Assembly (NCBI GenBank): GCA_014360655.1
Contig: JACIXC010000009.1
Coordinates: 1-64,000, forward strand
Reading direction: 5' to 3'
Source: Actinomycetota bacterium
Lineage (GTDB): Bacteria; Actinomycetota; Geothermincolia; Geothermincolales; RBG-13-55-18
Length of the DNA stretch: 64,000 bases
Position numbers and translations under genes: made by a program. Position 1 is the first letter of the stretch, and every line of letters begins with the position of its first letter. This document shows positions 9,367 through 17,864 of the stretch, in pieces. The notes under the pieces were generated by a model. That model made no database searches. It saw only the letters and a list, made by a program, of their open reading frames with translations, and was not told the origin of the DNA.

Positions 9367-10215
9367 TCAAGGGAAGACCGCCGCCACCAGGTCCCGCAGG
9401 GCCTGTTGCATGACCGGGTCGTCGGAGACCGCCGACACCAGGGCCGTCTCGCAGGCGCGGCGCGGTTCCACCCCCTGGCTGACCAGGCGGGCGGCGTAGA
9501 TGAGCAACCGCGTGGAAGGCCCCTCGTCCATGCCCCGCTCGCCCAGGTTTCGGGCCCGCTCCCCCAGCAGGGCAAGGTCGCGCGCCAGGCCGTCCTCCAC
9601 CCCCGCCTCGCCGGCGATGATGCGCGCCTCCAGGGAGGGGGGAGGGTAGGAGAAGTCGATGGCCGCGAAGCGCTGGCGCGTGCTGATCTTCAGGTCCTTG
9701 AGCATGCTCTGGTAACCCGGGTTGTAGGAGATGACCAGTTGGAAGCGCGGGTGGGCCCGCACCAGGGAGCCCTTCTTCTCCAGGGGGAGCATGCGGCGGT
9801 GGTCGGCCAGGGGGTGGATGAGCACCAGGGTGTCCTTGCGCGCCTCCACCACCTCGTCCAGGTAGCAGATGGCGCCCGCCTTCACCGCCGCCGTCAGCGG
9901 GCCGTCCACCCATACCGTCTCCTCGCCGTGCAGGAGGTAGCGCCCCACCAGGTCCCCGGCGGTGAGGTCCTCGTGACAGGCCACGGTGACCAGGGGCAGG
10001 GGTTCGCCGTCCTCGCTGCCCAGCTTCCAGGCCATGTACTCCAGGAAGCGGGTCTTGCCGCAGCCGGTGGGCCCCTTGAGGGAGACGGGCAGGCGGGCGC
10101 GGTAGGCGGCCCGGAATACCTCCACCTCGTCGCCCACGGGCACGTAGAAGGGCTCCTCCTCGATGACGTGCTCCTCGTAGGCTATCTCGTGCGCCGCACG
10201 CTCCTCGCCCTCCAT
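9367..10215 (-). CDS. MoxR-type AAA+ ATPase, NorQ/CbbQ-like
   Basis: A 282-residue AAA+ ATPase. Walker A is GPTGCGKT near residue 48, Walker B is ICYLDEV near residue 118, and sensor 1 is FQLVISYNPGY. The arrangement YVPVGDEVEVF..AYRARLPVSLKGPTG is typical of NorQ/NirQ/CbbQ proteins. The ATG at 10215 is preceded by GGGAGG; the frame stays open upstream but without a ribosome site. It pairs with the downstream VWA gene to form a metal-enzyme chaperone system (family knowledge). The target enzyme is not in this window. Confidence 0.87.
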   Translation of the reverse strand: MEGEERAAHEIAYEEHVIEEEPFYVPVGDEVEVFRAAYRARLPVSLKGPTGCGKTRFLEYMAWKLGSEDGEPLPLVTVACHEDLTAGDLVGRYLLHGEETVWVDGPLTAAVKAGAICYLDEVVEARKDTLVLIHPLADHRRMLPLEKKGSLVRAHPRFQLVISYNPGYQSMLKDLKISTRQRFAAIDFSYPPPSLEARIIAGEAGVEDGLARDLALLGERARNLGERGMDEGPSTRLLIYAARLVSQGVEPRRACETALVSAVSDDPVMQQALRDLVAAVFP

Positions 10216-10477
10216 CGCGCCTCCCTTCCCGCTTCCGACAGGTCTCGCGTCCGCCTTCCCGCGTGAAAGCGGCCACGAGGATACTCCACGAGGATATTTT
10301 AACAGTTTGCGTAACGCCGTTATCGCACGGCCGGCGCTATATGCCCGGCGGACCTCGCCGCGCTTTGCGGCGTGAGGGCAAGGGTGCCTGGTGAGCGTGA
10401 TCGATTTCACCGACAAAGCATCCTCGCCGCGCTTTGCTGGTGGTGAGTCGAGGGCTATGGAAAAATATTCTTAGGAT

Positions 10478-10553
10478 AATGGAAAAGCCGCTTTAAAGCG
10501 GCTCTCCCACGCTGGACCTTGACGGTCCATCCACCTCCGAACCGTCGGATTGA
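10478..10553 (-). ncRNA. Candidate small structured RNA with terminator hairpin
   Basis: Three consecutive perfect hairpins lie in 64 bases. Read on the minus strand they are TCCGA-CGGT-TCGGA (10549-10536), TGGACC-GTCAA-GGTCCA (10529-10513) and AGCCGC-TTTAAA-GCGGCT (10503-10486). The last is followed by TTTTCC, like an intrinsic terminator. A TATTAT box at 10566-10561 could start a transcript near 10553. I could not match it to a known riboswitch or sRNA class. It might instead be a leader/terminator of an unrecognised unit. Confidence 0.45.
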
Positions 10554-10776
10554 TCTCATGATAATAGCTCTTGAAAGCAATTGAAAAGGGGGATGTCGCC
10601 AATCTACGCATCCGCGCTTCGTGGTGCTTCGTAACGCGTTGGGGGTTCTCGGGCGGAAGGTGCGCTAAGGGCTTGTGCGGCTAAGAGGTTCCCCTATACG
10701 AGAAGGCGCTTTCCGCGAGGAGGGCTGGAGCCCGCGCAAGGACTGTACCCGCGGTAGATCCGACGGAGAGGCGCCG

Positions 10777-10870
10777 CTTCCTGGGGAAAGAGGGGGGAAC
10801 TTCCTGGGGGAAGAGGGGGGAACTTCCTGGGGGAAGAGAGGGGGAACTTCCTGGGGGAAGAGAGGGGGAA
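10777..10870 (+). repeat. Four tandem 23-24-base repeats abutting a -10 box
   Basis: Units beginning CTTCCTGGGG(G/A)AAGAG occur at 10777-10799, 10800-10822, 10823-10846 and 10847-10870. The array ends exactly where TATAAT begins (10871-10876), 40 bases before the DUF169 start. The last unit supplies a weak TTCCTG at -35 spacing of 17. The array may influence promoter strength. Confidence 0.85.
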
Positions 10871-10915
10871 TATAATATGCGCGTGCCGCGCGTGAGTCGA
10901 GAGGGAGGTAGGAAT

Positions 10916-11641
10916 ATGGAAGGGGCGTGGAAGGAAGAGCTGGCGGGGCTGGTTGCGCTGCTGGGCCTGGAGCACAGGCCGGTGGCGGTGACCTTCACCA
11001 ACGACGAGGTGGAGGGCGGCGAGTCGGTCAAGAAGGAAAGGATATCTTTCTGCTCCGCTCTCAAGCGGGCGGCGGCGGGAGAGGCCTTCATCATCGACCG
11101 GGAAACCTCCGCATGTCCCGGGGGGTCCTGGCATTGCGGTCTGGCCGAGCCCCCCTCCGGGGAACGCAGGCGCTTCCTGCAGGACTTCCTCACCCGGGGC
11201 GAGAAGCTCACCCACTCCATCGTCAGCTTCCACCGCATGCAGGCCCTGGGATCGCCGCCTCCCACGGGGCTCTCCGAGCGGGTGGTCATGGGGCCGGGTG
11301 AGGAGGCGGAGATCCGCCCCGACCTGGTGGTCTTCCTCTGCAACGGCGAGCAGGCCTGCCGCCTCATAACCCTTGACCATTACTGGGACGGCATTCCGCC
11401 GCGGGTGGAGCTCACGGGAGCCCTCTGCCACGCCGCCATCGCCTACCCCGTGGTCACCGGGCGCACCAACGTCACCTTCGGGGACTGGACGGCCCGGCGC
11501 ATGCAGAAATACCCGGCGGATGTGGTCTTCGTGACCGTGCCTTACGAGAGAATGGCCAACCTGGTGGCCGCCGTCCCGAGGTGCTCGGCGGGCAACGCGC
11601 CCCTGGAGGTCCCGAGGGAGATAGAGGAGCACCTCGCTTGA
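10916..11641 (+). CDS. DUF169 family protein
   Basis: A 241-residue protein of the DUF169 family. The hallmarks are an N-terminal LGLEHRPVAVTFT, a cysteine-containing ISFCSALKRA, a second cysteine cluster in SACPGGSWHCG, and GALCHAAIAYPVVTGRTNVTFGDWTAR near the C terminus. Such proteins are found mainly in anaerobes and archaea, and no activity is established. Conserved cysteines hint at a metal or redox role (inference). GGGAGGTAGGAAT precedes the ATG at 10916; an upstream GTG-type start at 10877 would overlap the promoter. Confidence 0.85.
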   Translation: MEGAWKEELAGLVALLGLEHRPVAVTFTNDEVEGGESVKKERISFCSALKRAAAGEAFIIDRETSACPGGSWHCGLAEPPSGERRRFLQDFLTRGEKLTHSIVSFHRMQALGSPPPTGLSERVVMGPGEEAEIRPDLVVFLCNGEQACRLITLDHYWDGIPPRVELTGALCHAAIAYPVVTGRTNVTFGDWTARRMQKYPADVVFVTVPYERMANLVAAVPRCSAGNAPLEVPREIEEHLA

Positions 11642-11942
11642 AGGGGGTATGGCGGCGAGGAGTTCGAGCGAATGCAGCCCCCGCGCCGTAGCGGCGCCTT
11701 GCATGGCCCGGCGAGGGCTGACGCGGCAAAGTGGTAAAATATTCCATAATATAGCAAAGAGATAACGGGTGAAGTCAACCGCTGGCGAAAACGCGGTGGG
11801 ACGGGAGAGACAAACGCTGGGGGCGACAAGGCGAAAACGCTTTCAAGAAAAAGGAAAAAACCGGGGGCGAAGAAACGAAAGCGCGTTCAGGCAAGGGGAT
11901 AAACGCCGCTGGCGAAAACGCAAGAATACGGGAGGGATGGTC

Positions 11943-12440
11943 GTGGAACTGACGCCGCAGCAGTTGGAGGAACTGCGCCTGGGAGCCTTTACCGCCATCG
12001 ACGGGCTTTGGTTCCTGGAGGTGGAGTCCAGGTACGGGTTCGAGGAAGCCCTGGAGGCCGATCTCGAGGTGTGGAAGAAGTATGGCCTGGTCATCCTCAG
12101 GCGCATGGCCAGGATGCTGGGCATCGAGCTCGATCCCAAGAACCCTCCCGACCTCCCCACCGTGAACTTCCTCCTGGAGACCATCTCCCTCATCGACGGC
12201 AGCGAGTGTCAGGGAGAGGTCACGCCTGAAGGAGAGATCCTCTTCCGCGTGCGGCGCTGCTCCTGGTGGGAAAACCTGCGCAACTCGGGGCGGCATGACC
12301 TCGTCCCCTGCGAGCACATCGACGAGGTCATCTACCGTCACTGGCTGCAGGCCCTCGATCCCGGCCTGGACTTCGAGATCACCCGCTCCCTTCCCCGGGG
12401 AGACGCCTGTTGCGAGTGGGTAATAAAAAGGCGCGCGTGA
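11943..12440 (+). CDS. DUF6125-like / ATC-hydrolase-related protein
   Basis: A 165-residue protein. The sequence FTAIDGLWFLEVESRYGFEEALEADLEVW is the hallmark N-terminal helix pair of DUF6125. The C-terminal half, with WWENLRNSG and LPRGDACCEWVI, resembles L-2-amino-thiazoline-4-carboxylate hydrolase relatives. GTG at 11943 is chosen because GGAGGG ends six bases before it, while the ATG at 11937 directly abuts that site. The 170 bases upstream hold repeats of CGCTGGCGAAAACGC and look non-coding. Function unknown; CoA- or radical-enzyme context is common in relatives (inference). Confidence 0.7.
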   Translation: MELTPQQLEELRLGAFTAIDGLWFLEVESRYGFEEALEADLEVWKKYGLVILRRMARMLGIELDPKNPPDLPTVNFLLETISLIDGSECQGEVTPEGEILFRVRRCSWWENLRNSGRHDLVPCEHIDEVIYRHWLQALDPGLDFEITRSLPRGDACCEWVIKRRA

Positions 12441-12879
12441 AGCTGCTCCGAAGAACATCGCAAATCCCCACAACGCCCCACCAAGGCACCGTAACGCCCT
12501 GAAAACGGCGAACGTCTTCCACGACAGACCCGAGGACAACCCGAAAAACGGGCTGCCGCCCCACAACCCTCCCCGCCGGTGCAGGCAGGCTTCCGTGCCC
12601 GTGATATCGGAAAGGGGCGCGCAACGTAACGAGAAGCCGCAGGGCCGCAAGACCCGCAACGTCACAAAAATCCGCAACATACGTGTAACCCTTGCATCCC
12701 CGCCGTGTTTACGGGTGCAAAGGCCGGGGTTGCATGGATGGTGCACGCGGCTTGGCGCGCGTGGCGTGCAGCATCCCCCGGCGGTTCAGGCAAGGATTCC
12801 GGAGACAAGAAGAGAGAAGATCCTGCGTGTTTGCATGTCGGCAAGCGCCGTAGGGCGCAGAGGGAAAGGAGGTAAGCCT
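12441..12879. other. Intergenic region, no convincing gene
   Basis: About 440 bases between the DUF6125 gene and the acyl-AMP ligase. It contains phrases such as CGTAACG, CCGCAACGTCAC and CCGAAGAACATCGC that look like eroded members of the repeat family seen at 1020-1300. It also has a weak stem around CCTTGCA...TGCAAAGG. I see no ORF with a ribosome site. Confidence 0.5.
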
Positions 12880-14565
12880 ATGAGGAGAATCGACAACGTG
12901 TGGCGGGGTATCGAGGCCGGCGTGTCCCGTTCTCGGCGGGGCTTGATCATATTGGAGGAAGAGGGAGAGAGGGTTTACCGTCCACGGGAGCTGGTCGCAG
13001 CCGCGAAGAGGACCGCGTGCGGGCTGACGAAGGCGGGCGTGGCGCCCGGGGACCGCGTGGGCATCATGGCCCAGACCACGCCCGAGAGCGTGCTCACCTT
13101 CCTGGGGTGCTGGGCCATGGGGGCGGTGGCGGTACCCCTCCCCCTGCCCATGCGCGCGGTGGATCCCCGCTCCTTCATGGAACAGAGCCGCAGGCGCCTG
13201 GAGAAGGTCGGGGCGGAGGTGCTCGCCCTGCCCGGCGAATTCCTTCCCCTGGTGGAGGAGATGGGCGAGGGCTTCCGGCTGCTGGCCATGGAGGAGCTGC
13301 AGGTGAAGGGGGACGCGCCTGAAAGCCCCGCCGCAAAGGAGGACATCGCCCTGGTGCAGTTCACCTCGGGGTCGACCAGCGAGCCCCGGGGTGTCATCCT
13401 CACCCACGGGAACATCCTGGCCAACGCCGCGGCCATAGCCGGCAAGCTCGCCGTCAGCAACCGCGATACGGTGGTCTCCTGGATGCCCCTATACCACGAC
13501 ATGGGCCTCATCGGTTTCCTCATCACCGCGCTGAGCGCCTCCTGCACCCTGGTGCTCATGTCCCCGCAGCGCTTCGTGGCCGATCCCTCCCGGTGGCTGC
13601 GCGCGGTGAGCGATTACCGGGCCACCATCACCGGCGGTCCCAACTTCGCCTTCGCCCTCTCCGCGCGCGTGCTGCGTTCCGGCAGGGCGGAAGGCCTGGA
13701 CCTTTCCAGCCTGCGCCTGGCCCTGAACGGCGCCGAGCCCATAGACCCCGCGGTGCTGGACGATTTCGTGGCGGCGGGCGCTCCCTACGGACTGCGCCCG
13801 GAGGTCCCCTATCCCGTGTACGGACTGGCGGAGGCCACCCTTGCGGTGACCTTCCCGGAGCCCGGAAGCAGATACCGTGTGGACTACGTGTCACGCTGCG
13901 CCATCGAGGATGAGTGCATGGCGCTGCCGTGCGAGCCCGGGAGCGCGGACGCGCGCGGCCTGGTCTCCCTGGGCACGCCCCTCTCCGGCCTCGAGGTGCG
14001 TATCAACCGCGACGACGGGTCCCCCGCCGGGGAGCGCGAGGTGGGGGAGGTGTGCGTGCGCGGCGCCTCCCTCATGCAGGGATACTGGGGCGACGCGGCG
14101 GCCACGGCGGAGACGCTGCGCGGCGGCTGGCTGCATACCGGCGACCTCGGCTACCTGGCGGATGGGCAGCTGCACCTGGTGGGTCGCATCAAGGACATGG
14201 TGATCATCGGGGGGCGCAACCTCTTTCCCGAGGACGTGGAGCGCTGCGCCGAGCGCGTGGAGGGCGTGCGCAAGGGCAACGCGGTGGCCTTCGGCATCAC
14301 CACCTCCCGCGGACGCGAGCGCCTGGTGCTGGTGGGGGAGACGCGCCTCTCCTGCCCCCACGCGGCCCGCGAGGCGGCACAGGCCGTGTCCTCGGTGGTG
14401 CGGGAAACCATAGGGGTGCCCGTACGCGAGGTGGTGCTGGTGCCGGCCGGTACCTTGCCAAAGACTTCCAGTGGCAAGAAGAGGCGCTTCCTCTGCCGCG
14501 AGCTTTACCTGAGCGAGAGGTTGCAGCCCGTCGCGCGCAGCGGCGCGCCCGTGTCGGCCAACTGA
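12880..14565 (+). CDS. Fatty acyl-AMP ligase-like adenylating enzyme
   Basis: A 561-residue ANL enzyme. FTSGSTSEPRGVILTH near residue 163, WMPLYHDMGLIG, ALNGAEPI, YGLAEATLAVTFPEP near 314, LHTGDLGYLADGQLHLVGRIKDMVIIGGRNLFPEDVE near 419-445, and the C-terminal lysine in LPKTSSGKKRR are all present. YHDMGLIG and GLAEAT are typical of fatty acyl-AMP ligases of the FadD32/FAAL group, which hand acyl-AMP to a carrier protein rather than to CoA. No PKS or carrier protein is adjacent. AAAGGAGG precedes the ATG at 12880 by eight bases. Confidence 0.85.
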   Translation: MRRIDNVWRGIEAGVSRSRRGLIILEEEGERVYRPRELVAAAKRTACGLTKAGVAPGDRVGIMAQTTPESVLTFLGCWAMGAVAVPLPLPMRAVDPRSFMEQSRRRLEKVGAEVLALPGEFLPLVEEMGEGFRLLAMEELQVKGDAPESPAAKEDIALVQFTSGSTSEPRGVILTHGNILANAAAIAGKLAVSNRDTVVSWMPLYHDMGLIGFLITALSASCTLVLMSPQRFVADPSRWLRAVSDYRATITGGPNFAFALSARVLRSGRAEGLDLSSLRLALNGAEPIDPAVLDDFVAAGAPYGLRPEVPYPVYGLAEATLAVTFPEPGSRYRVDYVSRCAIEDECMALPCEPGSADARGLVSLGTPLSGLEVRINRDDGSPAGEREVGEVCVRGASLMQGYWGDAAATAETLRGGWLHTGDLGYLADGQLHLVGRIKDMVIIGGRNLFPEDVERCAERVEGVRKGNAVAFGITTSRGRERLVLVGETRLSCPHAAREAAQAVSSVVRETIGVPVREVVLVPAGTLPKTSSGKKRRFLCRELYLSERLQPVARSGAPVSAN

Positions 14566-14591
14566 AGGCGGCGCCCCGGAGGCATGACCCC

Positions 14592-15677
14592 TCAGGGCTG
14601 GAGGTAGCGCACGAAGGAATCCAGCTTGCCGATGTCCTGCAGGATGCGCAGGCCCATTTCCGTCATGTTCCGGGGCGGCACCACCGCATCCTCCCTCTTG
14701 CGCAGGGACAGGGCCCGGTTTGGGCAGCCGGTGACGCAGAGCCCGCAGCCGATGCAGCGTTCCCCGTCCACCGCCGCCATATCCTCGACGATGCTCAGGG
14801 CTCCCACCGGGCACCTCTCGTCGGCGCATATGCCGCAACCGGTGCAGAGCTCGCCGTCGCAATCCGGAACGTACCCCGAGGAGGTGAAGACGTTGGGGTT
14901 GCCCCACTCCAGGGCGGTGCGCAGCAACCCGCAGCAGCAGGGGCAACAGTTGCAGACGAATGTCAGGCGCTCCTGCACGTTGTTCACCTGGTGCACCAGC
15001 CCCGCCTCGTCGAACTCGCGCAGCTTCTCCTTCATCTCCTCCTTCGTCAGGTAGCGGCCGAAGTCCCTCTCCACCAGGTAGGTGCAGGTCTCGTCGAAGA
15101 GCATGCAGGCCTCGCGGGGGGCATCGCATTTCTGCTCCAGCTCGCGGCAGGCACAGCGGGCGATACCCACCACCTCCGCTTCATCTATCATGTCGTAGAC
15201 CTTGTCGTAGGGGAGCACGCCCGGCTCGCTTTCCACCTCCTCCTGGATGGGGATGATGCGGGAGAAGGCGGTGGAAGGGGTACCGAAGCCCTTGGCGAGC
15301 TTGGGGAGATAGCTCTTCCAGAGGGAATCCATCCTGGCGCGCGTCTCCTCGTCCAGCCCCTTCATGTAGGGGAACTCGAAGATGCCGGGCATCACCGGCA
15401 GCAGGGCGTAGCCCCAGGCCCCGTCCTTCTCGCGCGCGAAGACCACTCCCTTGTCGGCCAGGGACTCCAGGCGCTCCTTCGCCTCCGCCGGGTCCACTCC
15501 AGCGCGGCGGGCCACGTCCTCCACGGGGAAGGGCCGGAAGCCCAGTCCCAGGGCCACCCTGGCCTCCTCCTCGGTGAAGTAGGTGCGCAGTATCTCCATG
15601 ATCTCCGGGGCCGGAACGCAGCCCGCGGGGTGCTGGTCCAGGAGCTCGCGCAGCTTCTCGTAGACGTTCTCTGGCAT
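14592..15677 (-). CDS. Multi-cluster 4Fe-4S protein, copy A
   Basis: A 361-residue protein. The N-terminal third looks like a winged-helix (FRPFPVEDVARRAGVDPAEAKERLESLADKG). A cysteine region follows (RCACRELEQKCDAPREACM), then the dense CNCCPCCCG, then a C-terminal dicluster ferredoxin domain with CTGCGICADERCP and CIGCGLCVTGCP. It likely carries several iron-sulfur clusters and relays or senses electrons in the cytoplasm (inference). ATG at 15677 follows AGGAGG. It is 32 bases downstream of the TetR gene and paralogous to the gene at 16396, so all three likely form one operon. Confidence 0.82.
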   Translation of the reverse strand: MPENVYEKLRELLDQHPAGCVPAPEIMEILRTYFTEEEARVALGLGFRPFPVEDVARRAGVDPAEAKERLESLADKGVVFAREKDGAWGYALLPVMPGIFEFPYMKGLDEETRARMDSLWKSYLPKLAKGFGTPSTAFSRIIPIQEEVESEPGVLPYDKVYDMIDEAEVVGIARCACRELEQKCDAPREACMLFDETCTYLVERDFGRYLTKEEMKEKLREFDEAGLVHQVNNVQERLTFVCNCCPCCCGLLRTALEWGNPNVFTSSGYVPDCDGELCTGCGICADERCPVGALSIVEDMAAVDGERCIGCGLCVTGCPNRALSLRKREDAVVPPRNMTEMGLRILQDIGKLDSFVRYLQP

Positions 15678-15709
15678 TTGCCAACCTCCTACCTTGTATC
15701 GCATGGTAC

Positions 15710-16384
15710 TTATCGCCCGGCGGGTTCCTCGCGCGCTTCCCCGGGGGGCCGGGACCCGGAGAGCATCTGGAAGTGCTTCAGGATGAGGGAGATGCTGTTG
15801 CGCATGGGTCCCGGGTCCATGGCAACCTTGCTCAACATGATCCCCCCCTCCAGCGCGCTCACCGCGAAGTCCGCGTAGGCGGCGCTGTCGAAGTCGCGGG
15901 GCAACTCGCCCGCTTCCTTCATCTCCTCCAGCGCGGAGGCGATGAGACGCGACCAGTCACGGAAGGCGCGGGCGATAGCCTCCCTGAATCCGGGGTTGGT
16001 GTTGCTGGTCTCCAGCGCCAGGTTTCCCAGTATGCAGCCGCGGGAGCAGTCCGCCGCCTCCACGATGGACTGCACCTCCCGGAGCATGGCCTCGATGCGG
16101 CCTGAGGGGGTGAGCTCGCGGCGCTCGAGGGCTTCCCGCAGGCGCCCCAGGATGAAGGAGGAGGCGTTCTCGATCACCGCGTATCCCAGCTCCTCCTTGG
16201 ATTTGAAGTGGAAATAGAAGCTCCCCTTGGTGATGCCCGCCGCCTGGATGACGTCATCGATGGTGGTGCGCGCGTAACCCTTGGCGTAGATGAGCAGGGT
16301 CGCGTGCCCCACGATGCGCTGCCGCGTGCGCTCGCCCTTCGACACCCGTCCCTCGACCGGCGAGGATCTGGTAGCAGTTTCCAT
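15710..16384 (-). CDS. TetR/AcrR family transcriptional regulator
   Basis: A 224-residue repressor. The N-terminal helix-turn-helix is TTIDDVIQAAGITKGSFYFHFKSKEELGYAVIE, after GERTRQRIVGHATLLIYAKGY. The ligand domain carries the TetR_C-type CSRGCILGNLALE motif. GGGGAG precedes the ATG at 16384. It sits between two paralogous ferredoxin-like genes, 11 bases after the stop of the upstream one. It probably represses the operon from the palindrome at 17533-17546. The inducer is unknown, perhaps an acyl-CoA as in many relatives (inference). Confidence 0.9.
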   Translation of the reverse strand: METATRSSPVEGRVSKGERTRQRIVGHATLLIYAKGYARTTIDDVIQAAGITKGSFYFHFKSKEELGYAVIENASSFILGRLREALERRELTPSGRIEAMLREVQSIVEAADCSRGCILGNLALETSNTNPGFREAIARAFRDWSRLIASALEEMKEAGELPRDFDSAAYADFAVSALEGGIMLSKVAMDPGPMRNSISLILKHFQMLSGSRPPGEAREEPAGR

Positions 16385-16395
16385 TTCTCCCCGTG

Positions 16396-17466
16396 TCAGC
16401 CTTTCATGCGCGCCGCGATGAAGCTCTGCAGGTCGGGAGGCGGGGCGGCCTGCTCGCGCACGGACAGGCGTATGGCGTCTCCCGCCTCGCAGGTGGGGGT
16501 GCACACCCCGCATCCGATGCAGGTCTCCTCGTCCACCCGGGCAATTCCTTCCACTACCTCTACGGCCTTCACCGGGCATCTCTCCTCGCAGGTCCCGCAT
16601 CCGATGCAGGTCTCCCCGTCCACCCGGGCCACGTAATTGGAGCGGGACATGGTGGGGAGCCCCCGGGTGAGCTTCGCCCGGAAGAAGGCGCAGCAGCAGG
16701 GGCAGCAATTGCAGATGGTGTGCAGCAGCCCGTTCACGTTGTCGCAGACGTGCACCAGCCCCTCCTCCGTGGCGTCGCGCAGCATGCGCAAGGCCTCTTC
16801 CCTGTCGAGGGAACGGGCCTTTCCCGACTCCACCAGGTAGCGTCCCAGGGTGCCGAAGTGCATGCACCGCTCAGTGGGATGATCGCATCCCTCGCCCACG
16901 TACCTGGCCATCTGGCGGCAGGGGCAATGGCCCACCGCGAAGAAATCCACCTTCTCCAGCATCTGCGCCAGCGCGTCGTAGGGTAGGACCTGGCTCTCGT
17001 CGCGCAGGGACTCGCTTACGGGGACGACCCTGATGAGAGGCACGCCCCTCGCCAGCTCCTCTCCGAATTCCGCGTCGATGTAGTCCTTCCACAGGCCGGC
17101 AAGCCTGCGCTTCTCGGGGGTGTCCACGCCGTCAAGGAAGGGCACCTCCGCGAAACCCACTATGCTGGGCAGCAGGCGGAAGACCCTTTCCTGCCCGGGT
17201 ATCTGCACGGTGAGCACCGTGCCCCGCCTCGCCATGCTCATGAGGATCTCTTCCAGGCGGTCGGCTTTCTCCGGGAGTGTTTCCTGCACCTGGGAGAGGG
17301 TCCTGTTCTCGTAGATGGCCAGCTTGAGGGCCACCTCCGCCTCCTCCCCCGGATAGAGTATCTTCAGGATCTCTAGGAGGTGGGGGGACATGGGGGCCCC
17401 GTTGATGGCCCGGTCCAGGTGCTGGGCAAGTTGATGATAGATGCTCTCGTGACTGTCCTCGTGCAT
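16396..17466 (-). CDS. Multi-cluster 4Fe-4S protein, copy B
   Basis: A 356-residue paralogue of the protein at 14592-15677, in the same order of parts. There is a helical N-terminal region with a wHTH-like segment, then CPCRQMARYVGEGCDHPTERCM, then CNCCPCCCAFF, then two ferredoxin motifs, CIGCGTCEERCP and CIGCGVCTPTCEAGD. The last motif has one residue more than the canonical spacing. AAAGGAG precedes the ATG. It is the first gene of the TetR operon and starts about 65 bases from the putative operator. Likely an electron-transfer or cluster-sensing partner. Confidence 0.82.
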   Translation of the reverse strand: MHEDSHESIYHQLAQHLDRAINGAPMSPHLLEILKILYPGEEAEVALKLAIYENRTLSQVQETLPEKADRLEEILMSMARRGTVLTVQIPGQERVFRLLPSIVGFAEVPFLDGVDTPEKRRLAGLWKDYIDAEFGEELARGVPLIRVVPVSESLRDESQVLPYDALAQMLEKVDFFAVGHCPCRQMARYVGEGCDHPTERCMHFGTLGRYLVESGKARSLDREEALRMLRDATEEGLVHVCDNVNGLLHTICNCCPCCCAFFRAKLTRGLPTMSRSNYVARVDGETCIGCGTCEERCPVKAVEVVEGIARVDEETCIGCGVCTPTCEAGDAIRLSVREQAAPPPDLQSFIAARMKG

Positions 17467-17532
17467 GGCTTTCTCCTTTGATCATCCGCTCTGGTTTTCC
17501 GCCGCCTGACCGATCCGTTTAATATATAATGT

Positions 17533-17546
17533 ACCAACCGGTCGGT
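17533..17546 (-). promoter_or_regulatory. TetR-type operator
   Basis: ACCAACCGGTCGGT is a 14-base palindrome with one mismatch, matching the ACCGACCGGTCGGT sites bound by many TetR proteins. AT-rich promoter-like sequence surrounds it (AATATATAAT at 17521-17530 and TTAATAATAA on the other side). It precedes the ferredoxin-TetR-ferredoxin operon, which suggests autoregulation. Confidence 0.75.
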
Positions 17547-17596
17547 TTTTTAATAATAAGAGAAGACCTTCCCGGCGTCAAGCTTCTTTTCCACCA

Positions 17597-17806
17597 GGGT
17601 GGACCGCGGCCGAGGGATACGACGCTTATTCCTCCTTCAGGGTGGGGCACGGCCAAGGGATGTGACGTGTATTCGTCCGTAAGGGTAAAAGGCCGAGAGA
17701 TTCGACGCTTATTCCTCCGTTGGGGTGGGCCACGACTGATGGATTTGACGTCTTTTCCTCCCTCGGAGCGGCCACGGCCAAGGGAAGTGACGCGATCTCC
17801 GGCCTT
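17597..17806. repeat. Five degenerate ~42-base repeats
   Basis: Units resembling GGGTGGGCCACGGCCAAGGG followed by ATTCGACGCTTATTCCTCC recur at about 17597, 17640, 17683, 17722 and 17764. Each is 39-43 bases and only partly conserved. They fill the gap between the TetR operon promoter and the end of the SDR gene. Any ORF through them lacks a ribosome site. Confidence 0.7.
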
Positions 17807-17864
17807 CGCTTAGGCCTCGCCCATATGCTGCTGGTCCGGCATTGCGGGAGGAGGGCGAAGGCCC

